This document shows positions 53,101 to 64,000 of a DNA stretch of 64,000 bases, piece after piece (position 1 is the stretch's first letter; every line of letters begins with the position of its first letter). The position numbers and the translations under genes are program-made. The notes beneath the pieces are model-generated. The model worked only from the letters and a program-made list of their open reading frames with translations, was not told where the DNA came from and did not search any database. Source of the DNA: Thermotoga sp. Ku-13t (GTDB taxonomy: Bacteria > Thermotogota > Thermotogae > Thermotogales > DSM-5069); NCBI RefSeq assembly GCF_011057685.1, contig NZ_LNFY01000001.1:868001-932000 (forward strand), given 5' to 3'.

Positions 53101-54777
53101 GTGATGGAGGGGCTTTATTACGCGCGCGAAGCAGGTTATCACGTGCCAGATTCAGTCGTTCGTAGAGGAATAGAGTATCTTTCGAACAACCTCACCGGTT
53201 ACGGTGCTTACGTGCTGTTTTTGTATGGTGTGAACGTCGTGGATCTTCGGCCCAAAAACGCTATCGATCTTATCTTCGGTAGCATGCTGTCTGCCGAATA
53301 TTTGCAGAGAGCTCTCGAGTTCGTCGAAGAAAGTGAAAGGTTCGCGCGTGTGAGAGTCGATTACGATGATCATTTCATCAGCGAGATCCAGCTTTCCAGT
53401 GTCCTGCTCAGATCTCTAATCAAGTGGCGGAAAGATTCTCCGCTCGTGTCGAAACTGATCAAGTATCTTTTGAGCGAGAAGGATGGTTACTTCTGGTATT
53501 CGACGAAGGATACTTCCTATTCGATGCTGGCGTTGCTCGAAGCGCTTCCAGGCTACGACAGGCCGCTCGTGTGGATCAGGAACAACCAGAAGGAATTCTT
53601 CTTGGACACCGAAGGTGAAGTCTCACTGGAAAAGGGTTCTCTCGAGATCGAAGGTCAGGGACTCGTCGAGATTCACGTGGTCTACCTTGAACGTCCGGTC
53701 GCTGCGGTTCAAGAAGGCCTGGAGATCGAAAGACGATTCTACAAGCGATACGAACTCTACCTGGAAAAAGACAGGCAACTGATCGATGCCTTCGTCCCCC
53801 TCGGTAGCGATCTGGTACCAATCGCTATCGAACGTGTGGAGCCGTCCGATAGAATCCTTCGCGTGTACGCCCACGAGTACGATGGTATCAAATCTTTCGA
53901 GCATAACGGTGTGAAATTCACGGTGACGGACGATCGCCTGACCTTGTTCAACGTGACCTACGAGTTCGAAAAACTCCTGGCGGCATCAGGCTGGATCGTT
54001 GCAAAACTGAGGAACGATGCTGTGCTCATCTGCGACACAAATTCTAAAAGAACCTCCGTGGAACAGGGTGTAAGAGACGTTGCGTTGCTCGGTTCGAAGG
54101 TGCTGAAACTTAAGGAAAACGCGCTTTTGATGAACGAAACGGTGTTGATGAAGGTTCCAGACGATGTTGAGGAACTGACTTGCACGGATAGAGAAATTCT
54201 GCTGAAGGCGAGGGACAAAACGTACTGGTTGAAAGATGGAAACTTCGTCGAACTCTGCTTCACGGCACGGTTCGTCCAAGAATGGGACGGAGAAAGACTC
54301 GTGGCGAGCGATATCAAGTTTTCTGGAAACGAATCGGTCCTTGATGGAACGTTCAAAATCACGTTCAAGCATGAACCGGTCAAACTCCAGGCTGGAGACA
54401 TCGTTAAAACCGTTCTCACAGTCAGTGAATGCGACGGACAGTATCTGATCGTCGAAGACTTCTTCCCATCGTGCGCACAGGTGTTATCCGAGTACACCGA
54501 GAGAACCCTGCATTTTTCTGGCAAGTTCAGCTATGGCTGGTACAGACCGTGGCGTTTCTGGTACTTAGCACGCGAACTCCACGAGGATAGAATCGCATTC
54601 TTCGCCACACGGTGGTGGAACGACACCTTCAGTTACGTCTGGAGGGTTACAGCCGATGGGATATACCAGCTGTTGCCAGCGAGGGTTTATTCTATGTACA
54701 AAAAGGGTCTTTACGCTCATTCTGATCCTTGCGTGCTCCACGTTGGCATGGACGGTGAAGACCTGGCAGGCGAATGA
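50167..54777 (+). CDS. Bacterial alpha-2-macroglobulin family protein
   Basis: A very large exported protein, 1536 residues, of the A2M/YfaS class that traps proteases. An N-terminal hydrophobic signal (IFVLYLLMALTLLCLANYG) is followed by MG-type beta domains; the MG2-like region has LFLLTDRPVYKPNDIVKFRG. A bait region would lie before PDTALWIPSLRLEQGVATL. The thioester site is intact as PYGCTEQTMSSF (Cys918), followed by the alpha-helical TED domain with YDHQHSDGGWGWWKTD. The C terminus ends with [13 protein letters not shown]. The segment LTLLC is a poor lipobox, so signal peptidase I cleavage is more likely. It follows pcm and precedes a zincin and a DUF1175 gene. Confidence 0.93.
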   Translation: MRKIFVLYLLMALTLLCLANYGYFSRAGLLRLGEELTFTVYGEDLQTVTLTIREVKNDDVLLSKLLGEQVDVSPWLGKVVVRRTYKPAKDWETFSLKTNALGTYYATLTRRDERGKEIALDETFLVVTDIEAIQFSDGERTIVCVMKQDGGFVNDAEVLFYKDSKLVKKARTDSKGMASCELACDFFYVRKNGSSIFGEIYSPFKEEYADEKLFLLTDRPVYKPNDIVKFRGQLFSKNGSLYQALGVSSVKLIAKDPKDNEVYAKDLATDDLGGFFDEFNLPESAAVGVYEIEVVHGDRTYYSSFMVEEYRKPEYKISIETPEGPVFANQTLRFTIYVNYFNDQPVAHAQVAYYVHANPFYENPFLAYRGLEMTDKHGKITVEVKIDEGFDGYYTIEAIATDESQRQVEERKSVRVWPADVNIQLEEEYIWTSPGQRLKITVSVTNVAGEPLDGTLTAEADGAVQEVQVTNGKAEFTFVPEKPKTYNVELTFGKAKKRLTIHAFGEGYKPSELMLICDQKKLQPGQTFQLQLVSSYRFTGLVAMLAERIYQIAPVDAFGRASIQLKAPEDAFEKNLFIVFLGLENGRRVEKELKIPVERALNVSSLKISFDKAKYEPGEFATIKIEADAASVCLMLVDEAIYAMIAQEPPSLEEFLYPENDYPAVTYDFAHTWRLYSLTDQVYAKLLSKEVSFEDFKKSAVMEKINVREYFPDTALWIPSLRLEQGVATLRFKVPDSITTFRATAYGFSKSLFSQGSGSMLVTKPFYVRPNLPTFFREGDVVRTGATIFNRTDEALKVNYWVELPNALRAMQDVSGETIVQPNSSFVQSYFVRAIQPSDPSTLTFYAVSKWSDAIALNVPVRPFAFEREYYFLEAIDGKKSVTLPDAEYVQARLRILTSVVPILARSIEKLIHYPYGCTEQTMSSFLPAIVATKMGLKIENLDEIVQRGLFRLYDHQHSDGGWGWWKTDESHPLMSAYVMEGLYYAREAGYHVPDSVVRRGIEYLSNNLTGYGAYVLFLYGVNVVDLRPKNAIDLIFGSMLSAEYLQRALEFVEESERFARVRVDYDDHFISEIQLSSVLLRSLIKWRKDSPLVSKLIKYLLSEKDGYFWYSTKDTSYSMLALLEALPGYDRPLVWIRNNQKEFFLDTEGEVSLEKGSLEIEGQGLVEIHVVYLERPVAAVQEGLEIERRFYKRYELYLEKDRQLIDAFVPLGSDLVPIAIERVEPSDRILRVYAHEYDGIKSFEHNGVKFTVTDDRLTLFNVTYEFEKLLAASGWIVAKLRNDAVLICDTNSKRTSVEQGVRDVALLGSKVLKLKENALLMNETVLMKVPDDVEELTCTDREILLKARDKTYWLKDGNFVELCFTARFVQEWDGERLVASDIKFSGNESVLDGTFKITFKHEPVKLQAGDIVKTVLTVSECDGQYLIVEDFFPSCAQVLSEYTERTLHFSGKFSYGWYRPWRFWYLARELHEDRIAFFATRWWNDTFSYVWRVTADGIYQLLPARVYSMYKKGLYAHSDPCVLHVGMDGEDLAGE

Positions 54778-55225
54778 TCTGATCGAAAGGGGTCTTTTGA
54801 AGTCGAAACTGGTTGAACTGAAGAGAATATGCGAAGTTTTAAAAATCGAACCCAGTTTCGAAGTCTTGATTGTGGAATGTGAAACGCTGGAGGAATTTCA
54901 CCGGATCACGAACCGTCCTTACAGCATCGGCGCGGTGTACTCGAAGGGCGTTATCGTCACTCAGCCTTTCGCGGTGCTGAGATCGAAGGGTGTGCTGGAA
55001 GAGGTCCTCGTGCACGAGCTTTTGCACCACGTAATCTCGATCAACTTCGACCTTCCTGGCTGGATCCAGGAGGGTCTGATCCTCTATCTGACAGGTGCGC
55101 AGATAGAAAAACTTCCTTTCCATCACAGAGAATGTCTTTTGAGATTCATGAGAGAGGTAGACCATGAAGAGATTGATGATCTTCTTGCTCGTTACAGGCG
55201 CATTCCTTGTTTTGAACCTCACTGA
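54656..55225 (+). CDS. Exported zincin-like metallopeptidase
   Basis: A 189-residue protein with an N-terminal hydrophobic signal ([21 protein letters not shown] could be a lipobox). The zinc-peptidase motif HELLHH is near residue 120, and a likely third ligand glutamate comes about 17 residues later in [12 protein letters not shown], the gluzincin arrangement. No specific family is recognised. The ATG at 54656 has GGAGGG nine bases upstream but lies 122 bases inside the macroglobulin gene, a long overlap. Being encoded between a protease inhibitor and DUF1175, it could process or be restrained by the macroglobulin; that is inference. Confidence 0.72.
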   Translation: MGYTSCCQRGFILCTKRVFTLILILACSTLAWTVKTWQANDLIERGLLKSKLVELKRICEVLKIEPSFEVLIVECETLEEFHRITNRPYSIGAVYSKGVIVTQPFAVLRSKGVLEEVLVHELLHHVISINFDLPGWIQEGLILYLTGAQIEKLPFHHRECLLRFMREVDHEEIDDLLARYRRIPCFEPH

Positions 55226-56126
55226 ACGTCTCCTTTTTCACGTCGAGATAGAGTCTGGTGACTCTGTGGTCGACTCGGTTCAGGATCTCTTCATAAGAGC
55301 GACGGTCAGATTCGCAAAGATCAAGAGTGACAAAATTGTTCAAAAAGTCGATGGAGGCATCTTGGTGAAAGATGTCAGACCAGGCGAACGGATCCAGCTC
55401 ACATTTGAGAGTAGAGGTCTTTTCAAAAAGAAATTGACCTACAGTGTTTTTGCCAGTCCGAGCACTTTTGATACGGACCTGGACGGATATCCAGACTGTC
55501 TCGAGCTGGACAGACAGGACAGCGAACGGTTCAGAAACTGGTTCGTCTGGGTAGCTGTGTCTGCGCTCATGAACGATCCTGCACTCTGGAACGAGAAAGA
55601 GAGAGATTGTGCCGGTTTCGTGCGTTACTGTGCGCGGGAAGCGCTCAGGAAACACGACGAGTGGTGGTTAAAAACGACCAAATACCATGGTCCTCTTTTT
55701 GGAGACGTACAGAAGTACAACTATCCAGATTTACCACTGGTCGGAGAGAAACTGTTCAGAATACAAAAAGGAGGCTTCAAAAGCAAGGAAGAATTCTCTT
55801 ATTTCGCCACGGCAAGAATCCTGGCGGAATGCAGTATGAGGTTCGTCACAAAGGATGTAAACGAAGCCATGGTTGGCGATGTTTTAGTTTTCTTCCATCC
55901 AGAAGATTTTGAATTTCCTTATCATCTCATGATCTACGTCGGCGATCCGGGCCTGGTGAAGGACAGAACCTGGCTCATCTACCACACGGGCCCCATTGGT
56001 GATAACCCCGGCGAACTGAGACTCGTTCGCCTGCGAGAACTGTTGAACTACGATCCCACCTGGTGGCCCGTGAAAGACAATCCGAACTTTCTCGGTTTCT
56101 ACAGGTTCAGGTTTCTGAACGATTGA
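55164..56126 (+). CDS. DUF1175 family protein (YfaT-like)
   Basis: A 320-residue exported protein. [19 protein letters not shown] is a signal or membrane anchor. The C-terminal half contains [16 protein letters not shown] (Cys about 149) and later [11 protein letters not shown], a cysteine-histidine pair as in NlpC/P60-like hydrolases. In E. coli the DUF1175 gene yfaT lies beside the macroglobulin gene yfaS, so the pairing here follows a known association of unknown function. The ATG at 55164, with AGAGGT before it, overlaps the zincin by 62 bases. It ends the operon. Confidence 0.85.
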   Translation: MKRLMIFLLVTGAFLVLNLTERLLFHVEIESGDSVVDSVQDLFIRATVRFAKIKSDKIVQKVDGGILVKDVRPGERIQLTFESRGLFKKKLTYSVFASPSTFDTDLDGYPDCLELDRQDSERFRNWFVWVAVSALMNDPALWNEKERDCAGFVRYCAREALRKHDEWWLKTTKYHGPLFGDVQKYNYPDLPLVGEKLFRIQKGGFKSKEEFSYFATARILAECSMRFVTKDVNEAMVGDVLVFFHPEDFEFPYHLMIYVGDPGLVKDRTWLIYHTGPIGDNPGELRLVRLRELLNYDPTWWPVKDNPNFLGFYRFRFLND

Positions 56127-56241
56127 TCTTCACATCATTGTTACCTTCTTCGGGACGAATCCTCCGTATATAACTTATGGGGAGCGCTCCCGCAGAATAC
56201 ATACCATTTTGATGGTGGAGAGTATCCACTAACATCGACTA

Positions 56242-56284
56242 TGTGATCATGAAGCTTGCAGCAACGTAGAACAAAATGATCACA
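56242..56284. repeat. Inverted repeat, 9-bp arms with 25-bp spacer
   Basis: TGTGATCAT and ATGATCACA are exact reverse complements. Flanking TCGA sequences (56235 and 56286 area) extend the symmetry imperfectly. It would form a stem-loop in RNA from either strand. Confidence 0.6.
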
Positions 56285-56473
56285 ATCGACGAGTAAAAGT
56301 ACCTTTCAAACGGTCGTGGTTGATATTTCAAAGCTGAGAATGCAGTACGAAAATCTCGCTCCCCTGAAAATCCTGACTGAAAGAGCTACACAGACTTGCT
56401 TTGATCCCGTTTTGTGGACAAGAATGAGATGAGAGATGAGAAGTGAATAAAATAAGAAGGAAAAAACACTCAA

Positions 56474-56494
56474 GCCCCTCAACGGGGCGTTTTT
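56474..56494 (+). terminator. Intrinsic terminator, plus strand
   Basis: GCCCC and GGGGC form a five-pair stem with loop TCAAC, followed by GTTTTTG. It would end transcripts coming from the pcm-DUF1175 operon or from an unseen transcript in the intergenic region. Confidence 0.65.
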
Positions 56495-56532
56495 GCCTTA
56501 ACTCGGTAAGCTCTCGGAAGACCATAAAAAAC

Positions 56533-56552
56533 GCCGGAGCTTTCGCTCCGGC
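56533..56552 (-). terminator. Intrinsic terminator of the oxidoreductase operon
   Basis: On the minus strand GCCGGAGC and GCTCCGGC form a perfect eight-pair stem with a four-base loop, followed by GTTTTTTA. It lies 18 bases after the stop of the gamma-subunit gene, the last gene of the operon. Confidence 0.9.
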
Positions 56553-56569
56553 CAATGGGTGGGTCTATC

Positions 56570-57109
56570 TCATCCGCCTACGTGTCTGATACCAGCCTCT
56601 ATGGCCTCAAGATTGAGTTTCAAAAGAGATGAACCTTTCTCACCGAGCTTGTACTGCAGTGCGGATACGATAGATTCAACTTTCACACACTTCGTCACCG
56701 CCACGATCGCACCGAGCACAACCATGTTGGCGACTTTCAGATTTCCAATCTTTTCGGCGATCTCATTTGCGGGCACTTCGATGACTTTAATGTCGTTCCT
56801 GCTCGCTTTCCTATCGATCACAGAGGAATTAAGAAAAAGAAATCCATCTTTTTTGAGCCTCGGTTCGAACTTCAAGAGTGAGGGAATATTCATCGCGACA
56901 ACGACATCAGGTGTGTCAACGATCGGAGAAGCGACCGGTTCATCACTTATGACCACCGTGCAGTTTGCAGTCCCACCACGCATTTCCGGACCGTAGGATG
57001 GAAACCATGTTACATTCTTGCCCTCGATCATCCCAGCCTGGGCCAGGATCTGGCCCATCAGCATCACACCTTGTCCACCGAAACCTGCCAGTACGAAACT
57101 CAGCGTCAT
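56570..57109 (-). CDS. 2-oxoacid:ferredoxin oxidoreductase, gamma subunit
   Basis: A 179-residue subunit of the four-subunit ferredoxin oxidoreductases that decarboxylate 2-oxoacids to acyl-CoA. Its N terminus has the diagnostic [18 protein letters not shown], then [19 protein letters not shown]. Context with butyrate kinases and phosphate butyryltransferase favours 2-oxoisovalerate and related branched-chain oxoacids over pyruvate or 2-oxoglutarate, though 2-oxoglutarate cannot be excluded. The start overlaps the beta-subunit stop by four bases. It is the last gene before the terminator. Confidence 0.92.
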   Translation of the reverse strand: MTLSFVLAGFGGQGVMLMGQILAQAGMIEGKNVTWFPSYGPEMRGGTANCTVVISDEPVASPIVDTPDVVVAMNIPSLLKFEPRLKKDGFLFLNSSVIDRKASRNDIKVIEVPANEIAEKIGNLKVANMVVLGAIVAVTKCVKVESIVSALQYKLGEKGSSLLKLNLEAIEAGIRHVGG

Positions 57110-57861
57110 TTTTCTTCACCAACCTTATCGACGAAGACTCCGAGAGGATACTCCTTCACCATCTGTTCGTCAATCCATCTTCCTGCCTTCAGCGGGTCCA
57201 TACCCCAGTTCGTTGGACAGGTCGAAAGTACCTCGACCAGACCAAAACCAACATCCTTCAACTGGGCAAGGAAGGCCTTCTTTATGTGGCGCTTTGTGGT
57301 CAAAACGTCCCTTGGTGTGTTCACCTTCGTGCGCGCAAGGTATGCGACTCCCTTCAACTCTTTTAAAACCTCACACACGTGTATCGGGTAACCTTCTCGT
57401 TCGGCGGTTCGACCGTATGGAGACGTCGTTGTCTTCATGCCGAGCAGTGTTGTCGGTGCCATCTGACCTCCCGTCATGCCGTATATAGCGTTGTTGATGA
57501 ATATGGTCGTGACCCTCTCACCGCGGTTGGCTGCGTGGATCGTCTCCGCGGTGCCTATCGCGGCGAGATCGCCATCGCCCTGGTAGGTGAACACAACGAG
57601 GTCCGGTCTCGCCCTCTTCATACCTGTCGCCACGGCGAGGGCTCGTCCGTGTGGCGCCACCGTGCCGTCGAGTTCGAAGAACTCGTAGGCGAACACCGAA
57701 CAACCCACGGGCGCCACTATAATCGTTCTCTCCCTTATACCGAGCTCGTCTATCACTTCCGCGATGAGTCTGTGGACTATACCATGGTGACAGCCTGGAC
57801 AATAGGAAAATTGTTTTTTACTGAGTGATTCTGGCATCTTGTAAACGGCTCTGTATTCCAT
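57106..57861 (-). CDS. 2-oxoacid:ferredoxin oxidoreductase, beta subunit (TPP-binding)
   Basis: A 251-residue thiamine-diphosphate subunit. [15 protein letters not shown] opens the protein. The TPP/Mg motif is [19 protein letters not shown], with [15 protein letters not shown] completing it. It catalyses the decarboxylation step and passes electrons to ferredoxin through the delta subunit. The gene follows the alpha subunit by two bases and overlaps gamma, as expected for a stoichiometric complex. Confidence 0.94.
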   Translation of the reverse strand: MEYRAVYKMPESLSKKQFSYCPGCHHGIVHRLIAEVIDELGIRERTIIVAPVGCSVFAYEFFELDGTVAPHGRALAVATGMKRARPDLVVFTYQGDGDLAAIGTAETIHAANRGERVTTIFINNAIYGMTGGQMAPTTLLGMKTTTSPYGRTAEREGYPIHVCEVLKELKGVAYLARTKVNTPRDVLTTKRHIKKAFLAQLKDVGFGLVEVLSTCPTNWGMDPLKAGRWIDEQMVKEYPLGVFVDKVGEEK

Positions 57862-57863
57862 CT

Positions 57864-58916
57864 TCAGCGCCTCCCAACAAGCTTCATCAAGTGTTCGAAG
57901 ATCTCTCCAGGTGTTGGAACCACACCCGCCATGCGACCGTAGAACTCGATCCGGGTCAACCTCAAAGCTGCGAGCTTCACATCTTCGAGCATCTGACCGG
58001 AACTCATTTCGACTGTGAGGATCAAAGAGACACGTTTCGCGAGTTCTTCGAGTGGCTTATAAGGATACGGATACAGCGTGATGGGTCTGAAAAGACCAAC
58101 CTTTAATCCCTTTTCCCGTGACATTTTCACAACACTCTTGCAAATCCTCCCAACAGTACCGTAAGCGGCCAGCAGTATCTCCGCATCCTCGGTGTGAAAC
58201 TCTTCCCACCTGATCTCTTCTTGCTCCATCTTCCTGTACTTTTCTTGAAGCTGCAGGTTCATCTTCTCAAGCCCGTACGGATCTATGTTGAACGATGTCA
58301 CCTTCCTGGGTGGTCTGTCCTTCGCACCGGTGAGCGCCCAGCTACTGTTGTCGTAGCTGATTTGTTTCTCCTCCAGCTCGACAGGCTCCATCATCTGACC
58401 CAAAAGACCGTCTGCGAGTATGAGCGCAGGGTTTCTGTATTTATCAGCAAGCTCGAACGCAAGCTGAGTCAGAGTCACCGCTTCCTGAACGGTGGAAGGT
58501 GCAAGCACGATCAGTCTGTAATCTCCATGGCCGCCGCCCTTCGTCGCCTGGAAGTAATCTCCCTGGGAAGGTTGAATGTCTCCAAGCCCTGGACCACCAC
58601 GAACCACGTTGACGAACACCGCGGGAAGCTGAGCACACGCTATGTACGAAATTCCTTCCTGCATGAGACTGAAGCCGGGAGAAGAGGTCGATGTCATCGC
58701 ACGTTTTCCAACACTCGCGGCACCGTAGATCATGTTGACTGCAGCTACCTCGCTTTCTGCCTGCAAGAAACAACCTCCAACCTCTGGTAGACGTCTCGCC
58801 ATATACTCCGTCAATTCATTCTGTGGCGTGATTGGATAGCCGAAGAAGTTCCTGCAACCTGCCATGATGGCGGCTTCACCTATAGCTTCGACACCCTTCA
58901 TCATTATCTTCTTCAC
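57864..58916 (-). CDS. 2-oxoacid:ferredoxin oxidoreductase, alpha subunit
   Basis: A 350-residue subunit with the PFOR-type pyrimidine-binding domain. [17 protein letters not shown] near residue 25 is the family signature. [15 protein letters not shown] supplies the conserved glutamate that activates TPP, and [13 protein letters not shown] follows. The C-terminal transketolase-like domain is around [15 protein letters not shown]. It overlaps the ferredoxin-subunit gene by four bases. Confidence 0.94.
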   Translation of the reverse strand: MKKIMMKGVEAIGEAAIMAGCRNFFGYPITPQNELTEYMARRLPEVGGCFLQAESEVAAVNMIYGAASVGKRAMTSTSSPGFSLMQEGISYIACAQLPAVFVNVVRGGPGLGDIQPSQGDYFQATKGGGHGDYRLIVLAPSTVQEAVTLTQLAFELADKYRNPALILADGLLGQMMEPVELEEKQISYDNSSWALTGAKDRPPRKVTSFNIDPYGLEKMNLQLQEKYRKMEQEEIRWEEFHTEDAEILLAAYGTVGRICKSVVKMSREKGLKVGLFRPITLYPYPYKPLEELAKRVSLILTVEMSSGQMLEDVKLAALRLTRIEFYGRMAGVVPTPGEIFEHLMKLVGRR

Positions 58917-59148
58917 TGCACCTCACCTCTCGCAGGAACCAGCCTGTAAACCGTGATGCACACATCCGGGCACATCATGTAGCAGAAACCACAACCATTG
59001 CATTTATCTTCCGGATCGTATTGCTCTGCGGGATGATAACCTTTGCTGTTGAACCGTTCAGAAAAACGAATGATTTTCTGCGGACAGGCGTTGATGCACA
59101 ACCCGCACCCTTTGCACCTCTCTGCGTCTATTTCGATATAAGCTTTCT

Positions 59149-59152
<4 letters not shown>
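58913..59152 (-). CDS. 2-oxoacid:ferredoxin oxidoreductase, delta subunit (2[4Fe-4S] ferredoxin type)
   Basis: A 79-residue ferredoxin-like subunit. Two cluster motifs are present: CKGCGLCINACP and CNGCGFCYMMCP, each with four cysteines. It carries electrons from the TPP site to soluble ferredoxin. Its position directly before the alpha gene, and its overlap with the preceding ATPase gene, give the order ATPase-delta-alpha-beta-gamma. Confidence 0.94.
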
Positions 59153-61771
<2,619 letters not shown>

Positions 61772-61779
<8 letters not shown>

Positions 61780-62839
61780 TCGGACCACCCCAGATCTTCG
61801 CCTTCTCCTCGCCCCTCAGGACCCTCAACGCTCCCAGAGCCAGTGCCTCCATTTCGAATTCGCCTGGAAGCACGAAGATGGGTGCAAACTTGTAGATGTA
61901 TTCCTTTATCATCTCAACGAATTCGTCACTGTGCGCCATGCCCCCCGTTAAAATGATGGCATCGAGCTTTCCTTTCAAAACGGCGCACATTCCGCCAATC
62001 TCTTTCGCTATCTGGTAAGCCATTGCTCTGACAACGAGAGAAGCGTAGCTATCATTTTTCGCCATTTCGAGCGCTTTTCTCAGATCGTTTGTACCAAGGT
62101 ATGCAACCAGTCCGCCGCGCCCAACAAATTTCTTCTTCAGTTCTTCTCTACTGTATCGTCCACTGAAACACATGCGAACAACATCGCCCACGGGCAGTTC
62201 TCCCGTTCTTTCCGGGCTGAAAGGTCCCTCATCGTTGGCGTTATTCACATCTATGATCCTTCCTTTCCGAACGGCTGCTACGGATATTCCACCACCGAGG
62301 TGTGCCACCACAGCGTTCAGTTCTTCCAGACTTTTGCCGAGCTCTTTCGCCACCTTTCTGCACACAATCTTTATGTTGAGCGCGTGAGAAAGGCTCTTCC
62401 TTTCAATTTCAGGTATTCCAGAAAGCCTTGCTTCAGGTATCATCTCGTCGACAGAAACTGGATCTGTCGTGTAAACAGGAATCTTACCGTTGGACATTTC
62501 ATGGGCTATCACACACGCGAGGTTCGAAACGTGTTTCACCGGTGATTCGTACTTCAAATAGTTCACCATGCGTTCATCGACCAGGTAAGTTCCACTCTCC
62601 ACAGGAGGGAGAATGCCCCCCCTTGCGGCAATCGCATCGAAATCTTCGATCCTGAATCCTGCTTTTTCCAGCGCCGAAAGAATGGATCTCCTTCTCAACG
62701 GCTCTTGGTCCATCAACGTCTCGCACTTTGCGAGCTCCTCCGCACTGTGTTCGAACTTCTCCGAATAAATGCATTTTTCATCTTCATAAACGGCCACCTT
62801 TGTGGATGTTGAACCTGGATTGATGACCAAAATCCTCAT
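61772..62839 (-). CDS. buk: Butyrate kinase-family protein, copy 1
   Basis: Acetokinase-superfamily kinase of 355 residues, close relative of the copy at 59775-60881. It opens [20 protein letters not shown] and has AARGGILPPVESGTYLVDE, HLGGGISVAAVRKGRIIDVN and GELPVGDVVRMCFSG. ATG at 62839 overlaps the aminotransferase stop as ATGA; GTG 62845 is an alternative with a closer GGGG. Its product would be butyrate, isobutyrate or another branched acid plus ATP. Its stop overlaps ptb. Confidence 0.93.
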
Positions 62840-64000
62840 CTGCACTTCAACCCCTTGGCCTCAACGTAGTCCATGTAAGCCAGTTTCAACCTGTGAACGC
62901 CTTCTCTTATCTGTTCGAAAGTCGGCAAGCAGAAAGACATGCGCATGGAGCTGGATGGCTCCTCGTAAGGTTTGAACGCTTCACCGGGGATGTAGAAGAC
63001 CTTTCTCTGCTCGGCGAATTTGAAAAGTTCCATGGTGTCAACATCGGGCAGGGTTGTCCAGATGAAGAGTCCTCCATCCGGATCGGTCCAGTCGATGTCT
63101 GCCACATCGGAGAACTCCTCTCTCAGAGCTTCGATCATCGTTTCTTTCTTTTTCCTGTAAAGTTCCATCGCTGGCTTTATCTGTTCGAGTATGTCGTAGC
63201 GCTCCAGATAACGTGCCGCAAGTCGCATCGTTAAAGAGGGGCTGCACAGATCCGTACCCTGCTTCGCCAGAACCAATTTCCTGATGATCTGTTTGTCCGC
63301 CACGACGATGCCGATTCTCAAACCCGGACAGAGTATCTTGCTGAACGTATTCAGCAGAATGACTCTATCAGTACCCCCAAAGCTCATGATGGGTGGTATA
63401 TGTTCTCCTCTGAATCTAAGGACACCGTAAGGATCGTCCTCGACGATCAGAACATCGTACTTCTCGGCGAGCTCCACGAGAGCCTTTCTCTTCTCGACGG
63501 AGGTGGTTATTCCAGATGGGTTCTGAAAGTTCGAAACGACGTAGATGAATTTCACCCTGTGCAGCTGGTTCTCTTTCTGCATTCGCTTCAAATGTGCCTC
63601 CACCTGGTTGAGATCCGGACCGTCCTTCTCGAACCTGACGACCAGAAACCTGGCGTCCCTCATCCTGAAAGCGCTGAGAGCTCCAAGATACTCTGGATCG
63701 CCAACTATCACGCAATCGCCCGGATCGAGCAAAACTTTCCCGACCAGCTCCAGTGCCTGTTGTGAACCGACCGTTATCAGAACGTTTTCAGGTGAGAATC
63801 CGTCGAGGCCGTAGACCCTCTTCAACAGGATGAGGACCTGCTTGATCAGCTCCGGATCGCCCTCGGTTGTGGCATACTGGAGGGTATATCTGTACTCGTT
63901 CTCTATTATCTCCCTGGCGAGTTCTGCGAGCTGGTGCCTGGGGAACGTTTCCGGATCCGGCGTACCACCACCGAACGAAACCGCACCGGGCATGTTAGCG
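62836..64000 (-). CDS. PLP-dependent aminotransferase (class I/II), N terminus cut off by window edge
   Basis: The visible 388 residues lack the N terminus, since the frame is still open at 64000. The PLP lysine is in LNTFSKILCPGLRIG, and YVVSNFQNPSGITTS, IVEDDPYGVLRF and VGSQQALELVGKVLLDPGD are fold-type I features typical of the 2-aminoadipate/aromatic/branched-chain (LysN/KAT-like) group. Next to the oxidoreductase and butyrate kinase genes it most likely deaminates branched-chain amino acids to their 2-oxoacids. Its stop overlaps the next gene, so it is probably in the same operon. Confidence 0.9.
   Translation of the reverse strand, partial: ANMPGAVSFGGGTPDPETFPRHQLAELAREIIENEYRYTLQYATTEGDPELIKQVLILLKRVYGLDGFSPENVLITVGSQQALELVGKVLLDPGDCVIVGDPEYLGALSAFRMRDARFLVVRFEKDGPDLNQVEAHLKRMQKENQLHRVKFIYVVSNFQNPSGITTSVEKRKALVELAEKYDVLIVEDDPYGVLRFRGEHIPPIMSFGGTDRVILLNTFSKILCPGLRIGIVVADKQIIRKLVLAKQGTDLCSPSLTMRLAARYLERYDILEQIKPAMELYRKKKETMIEALREEFSDVADIDWTDPDGGLFIWTTLPDVDTMELFKFAEQRKVFYIPGEAFKPYEEPSSSMRMSFCLPTFEQIREGVHRLKLAYMDYVEAKGLKCR

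Larger units (their letters stand above)
56127..56569. other. Intergenic region without genes, with hairpins and an inverted repeat
   Basis: No protein-coding frame here has a start, ribosome binding site and composition I would support. The visible structures are a 12-bp palindrome, GGGAGCGCTCCC (56180-56191), and a perfect nine-base inverted repeat, TGTGATCAT (56242-56250)/ATGATCACA (56276-56284), with a 25-base spacer. Two terminators (56474-56494 and 56533-56552) follow. The part before 56460 is AT-richer than its neighbours and could hold a small RNA or a decayed gene, but I see no positive evidence for either. Confidence 0.6.

Noticed and set aside
56328..56555. 75-codon minus-strand frame in the large intergenic region
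   Set aside because: It includes the terminator hairpins in its coding sequence and has no ribosome binding site or recognisable features.

Overview
The window looks like a chromosomal segment of a Thermotogae bacterium, most like Pseudothermotoga/Thermotoga, at roughly 50% GC. The grounds are a Thermotoga-type cobalamin-dependent ribonucleotide reductase, an archease gene, a methionyl-tRNA synthetase with a fused C-terminal tRNA-binding domain, a TM1266-type hydrogenase regulator with hydG and hydE, and the branched-chain 2-oxoacid ferredoxin oxidoreductase/butyrate kinase locus. Genes are tightly packed, with many ATGA/GTGA stop-start overlaps and frequent GTG or TTG starts that follow strong GGAGG-type ribosome binding sites. 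I saw no insertion sequence, prophage or CRISPR array.

Layout. 1-5.1 kb (minus): recJ, ruvX/yqgF, tRNA-Arg(CCG), mreB and a flagellar rod/hook gene cut by the window edge. 5.2-13.9 kb (plus): a beta-CASP metallo-beta-lactamase protein, metG, gyrA, archease, lexA, a STAS protein, rpiB and an HDAC-family deacetylase. 13.9-20.5 kb (minus): a BMP-type ABC importer, an RpiR regulator and an FGGY kinase. 20.7-21.0 kb: a DUF1292 gene. 21-25.7 kb (minus): a double zinc ribbon protein, iadA, rex and nrdJ. 25.97 kb: a cold-shock protein. 26.2-33.0 kb (minus): a phosphoesterase, argS, purB, purA, a nitroreductase and argF. 33.1-37.5 kb (minus): a chemotaxis receptor, and cstA with a small unknown gene. 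37.8-42.0 kb (plus): tRNA-Val(GAC), an inositol monophosphatase-type enzyme, tsaE, lon and engB. 42.0-45.0 kb: a structured leader with a 28-residue peptide, an HD-GYP protein, a coiled-coil membrane protein and an aldo/keto reductase. 45.0-49.1 kb (minus): the [FeFe]-hydrogenase maturation operon. 49.2-56.1 kb (plus): pcm, an alpha-2-macroglobulin, a zincin and a DUF1175 protein. 56.6-64 kb (minus): a branched-chain amino acid fermentation operon.

How the genes work together. The last operon reads as one pathway. An aminotransferase would make branched-chain 2-oxoacids, a four-subunit ferredoxin oxidoreductase would convert these to acyl-CoA and reduced ferredoxin, phosphate butyryltransferase would make the acyl phosphate, and butyrate-type kinases would harvest ATP. 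The hydrogenase maturation operon has intact hydG and hydE. Its hydF copy is broken three ways: the P-loop segment is missing, there is a one-base frameshift, and the iron-sulfur ligand segment is missing. The leader of that operon contains three repeat arms that can form mutually exclusive hairpins, the second of which is terminator-like and contains the ribosome binding site of the first gene. These two observations, the leader upstream of the HD-GYP gene, and a ruvX stop codon lying inside a tRNA gene are the most unusual parts of the window.
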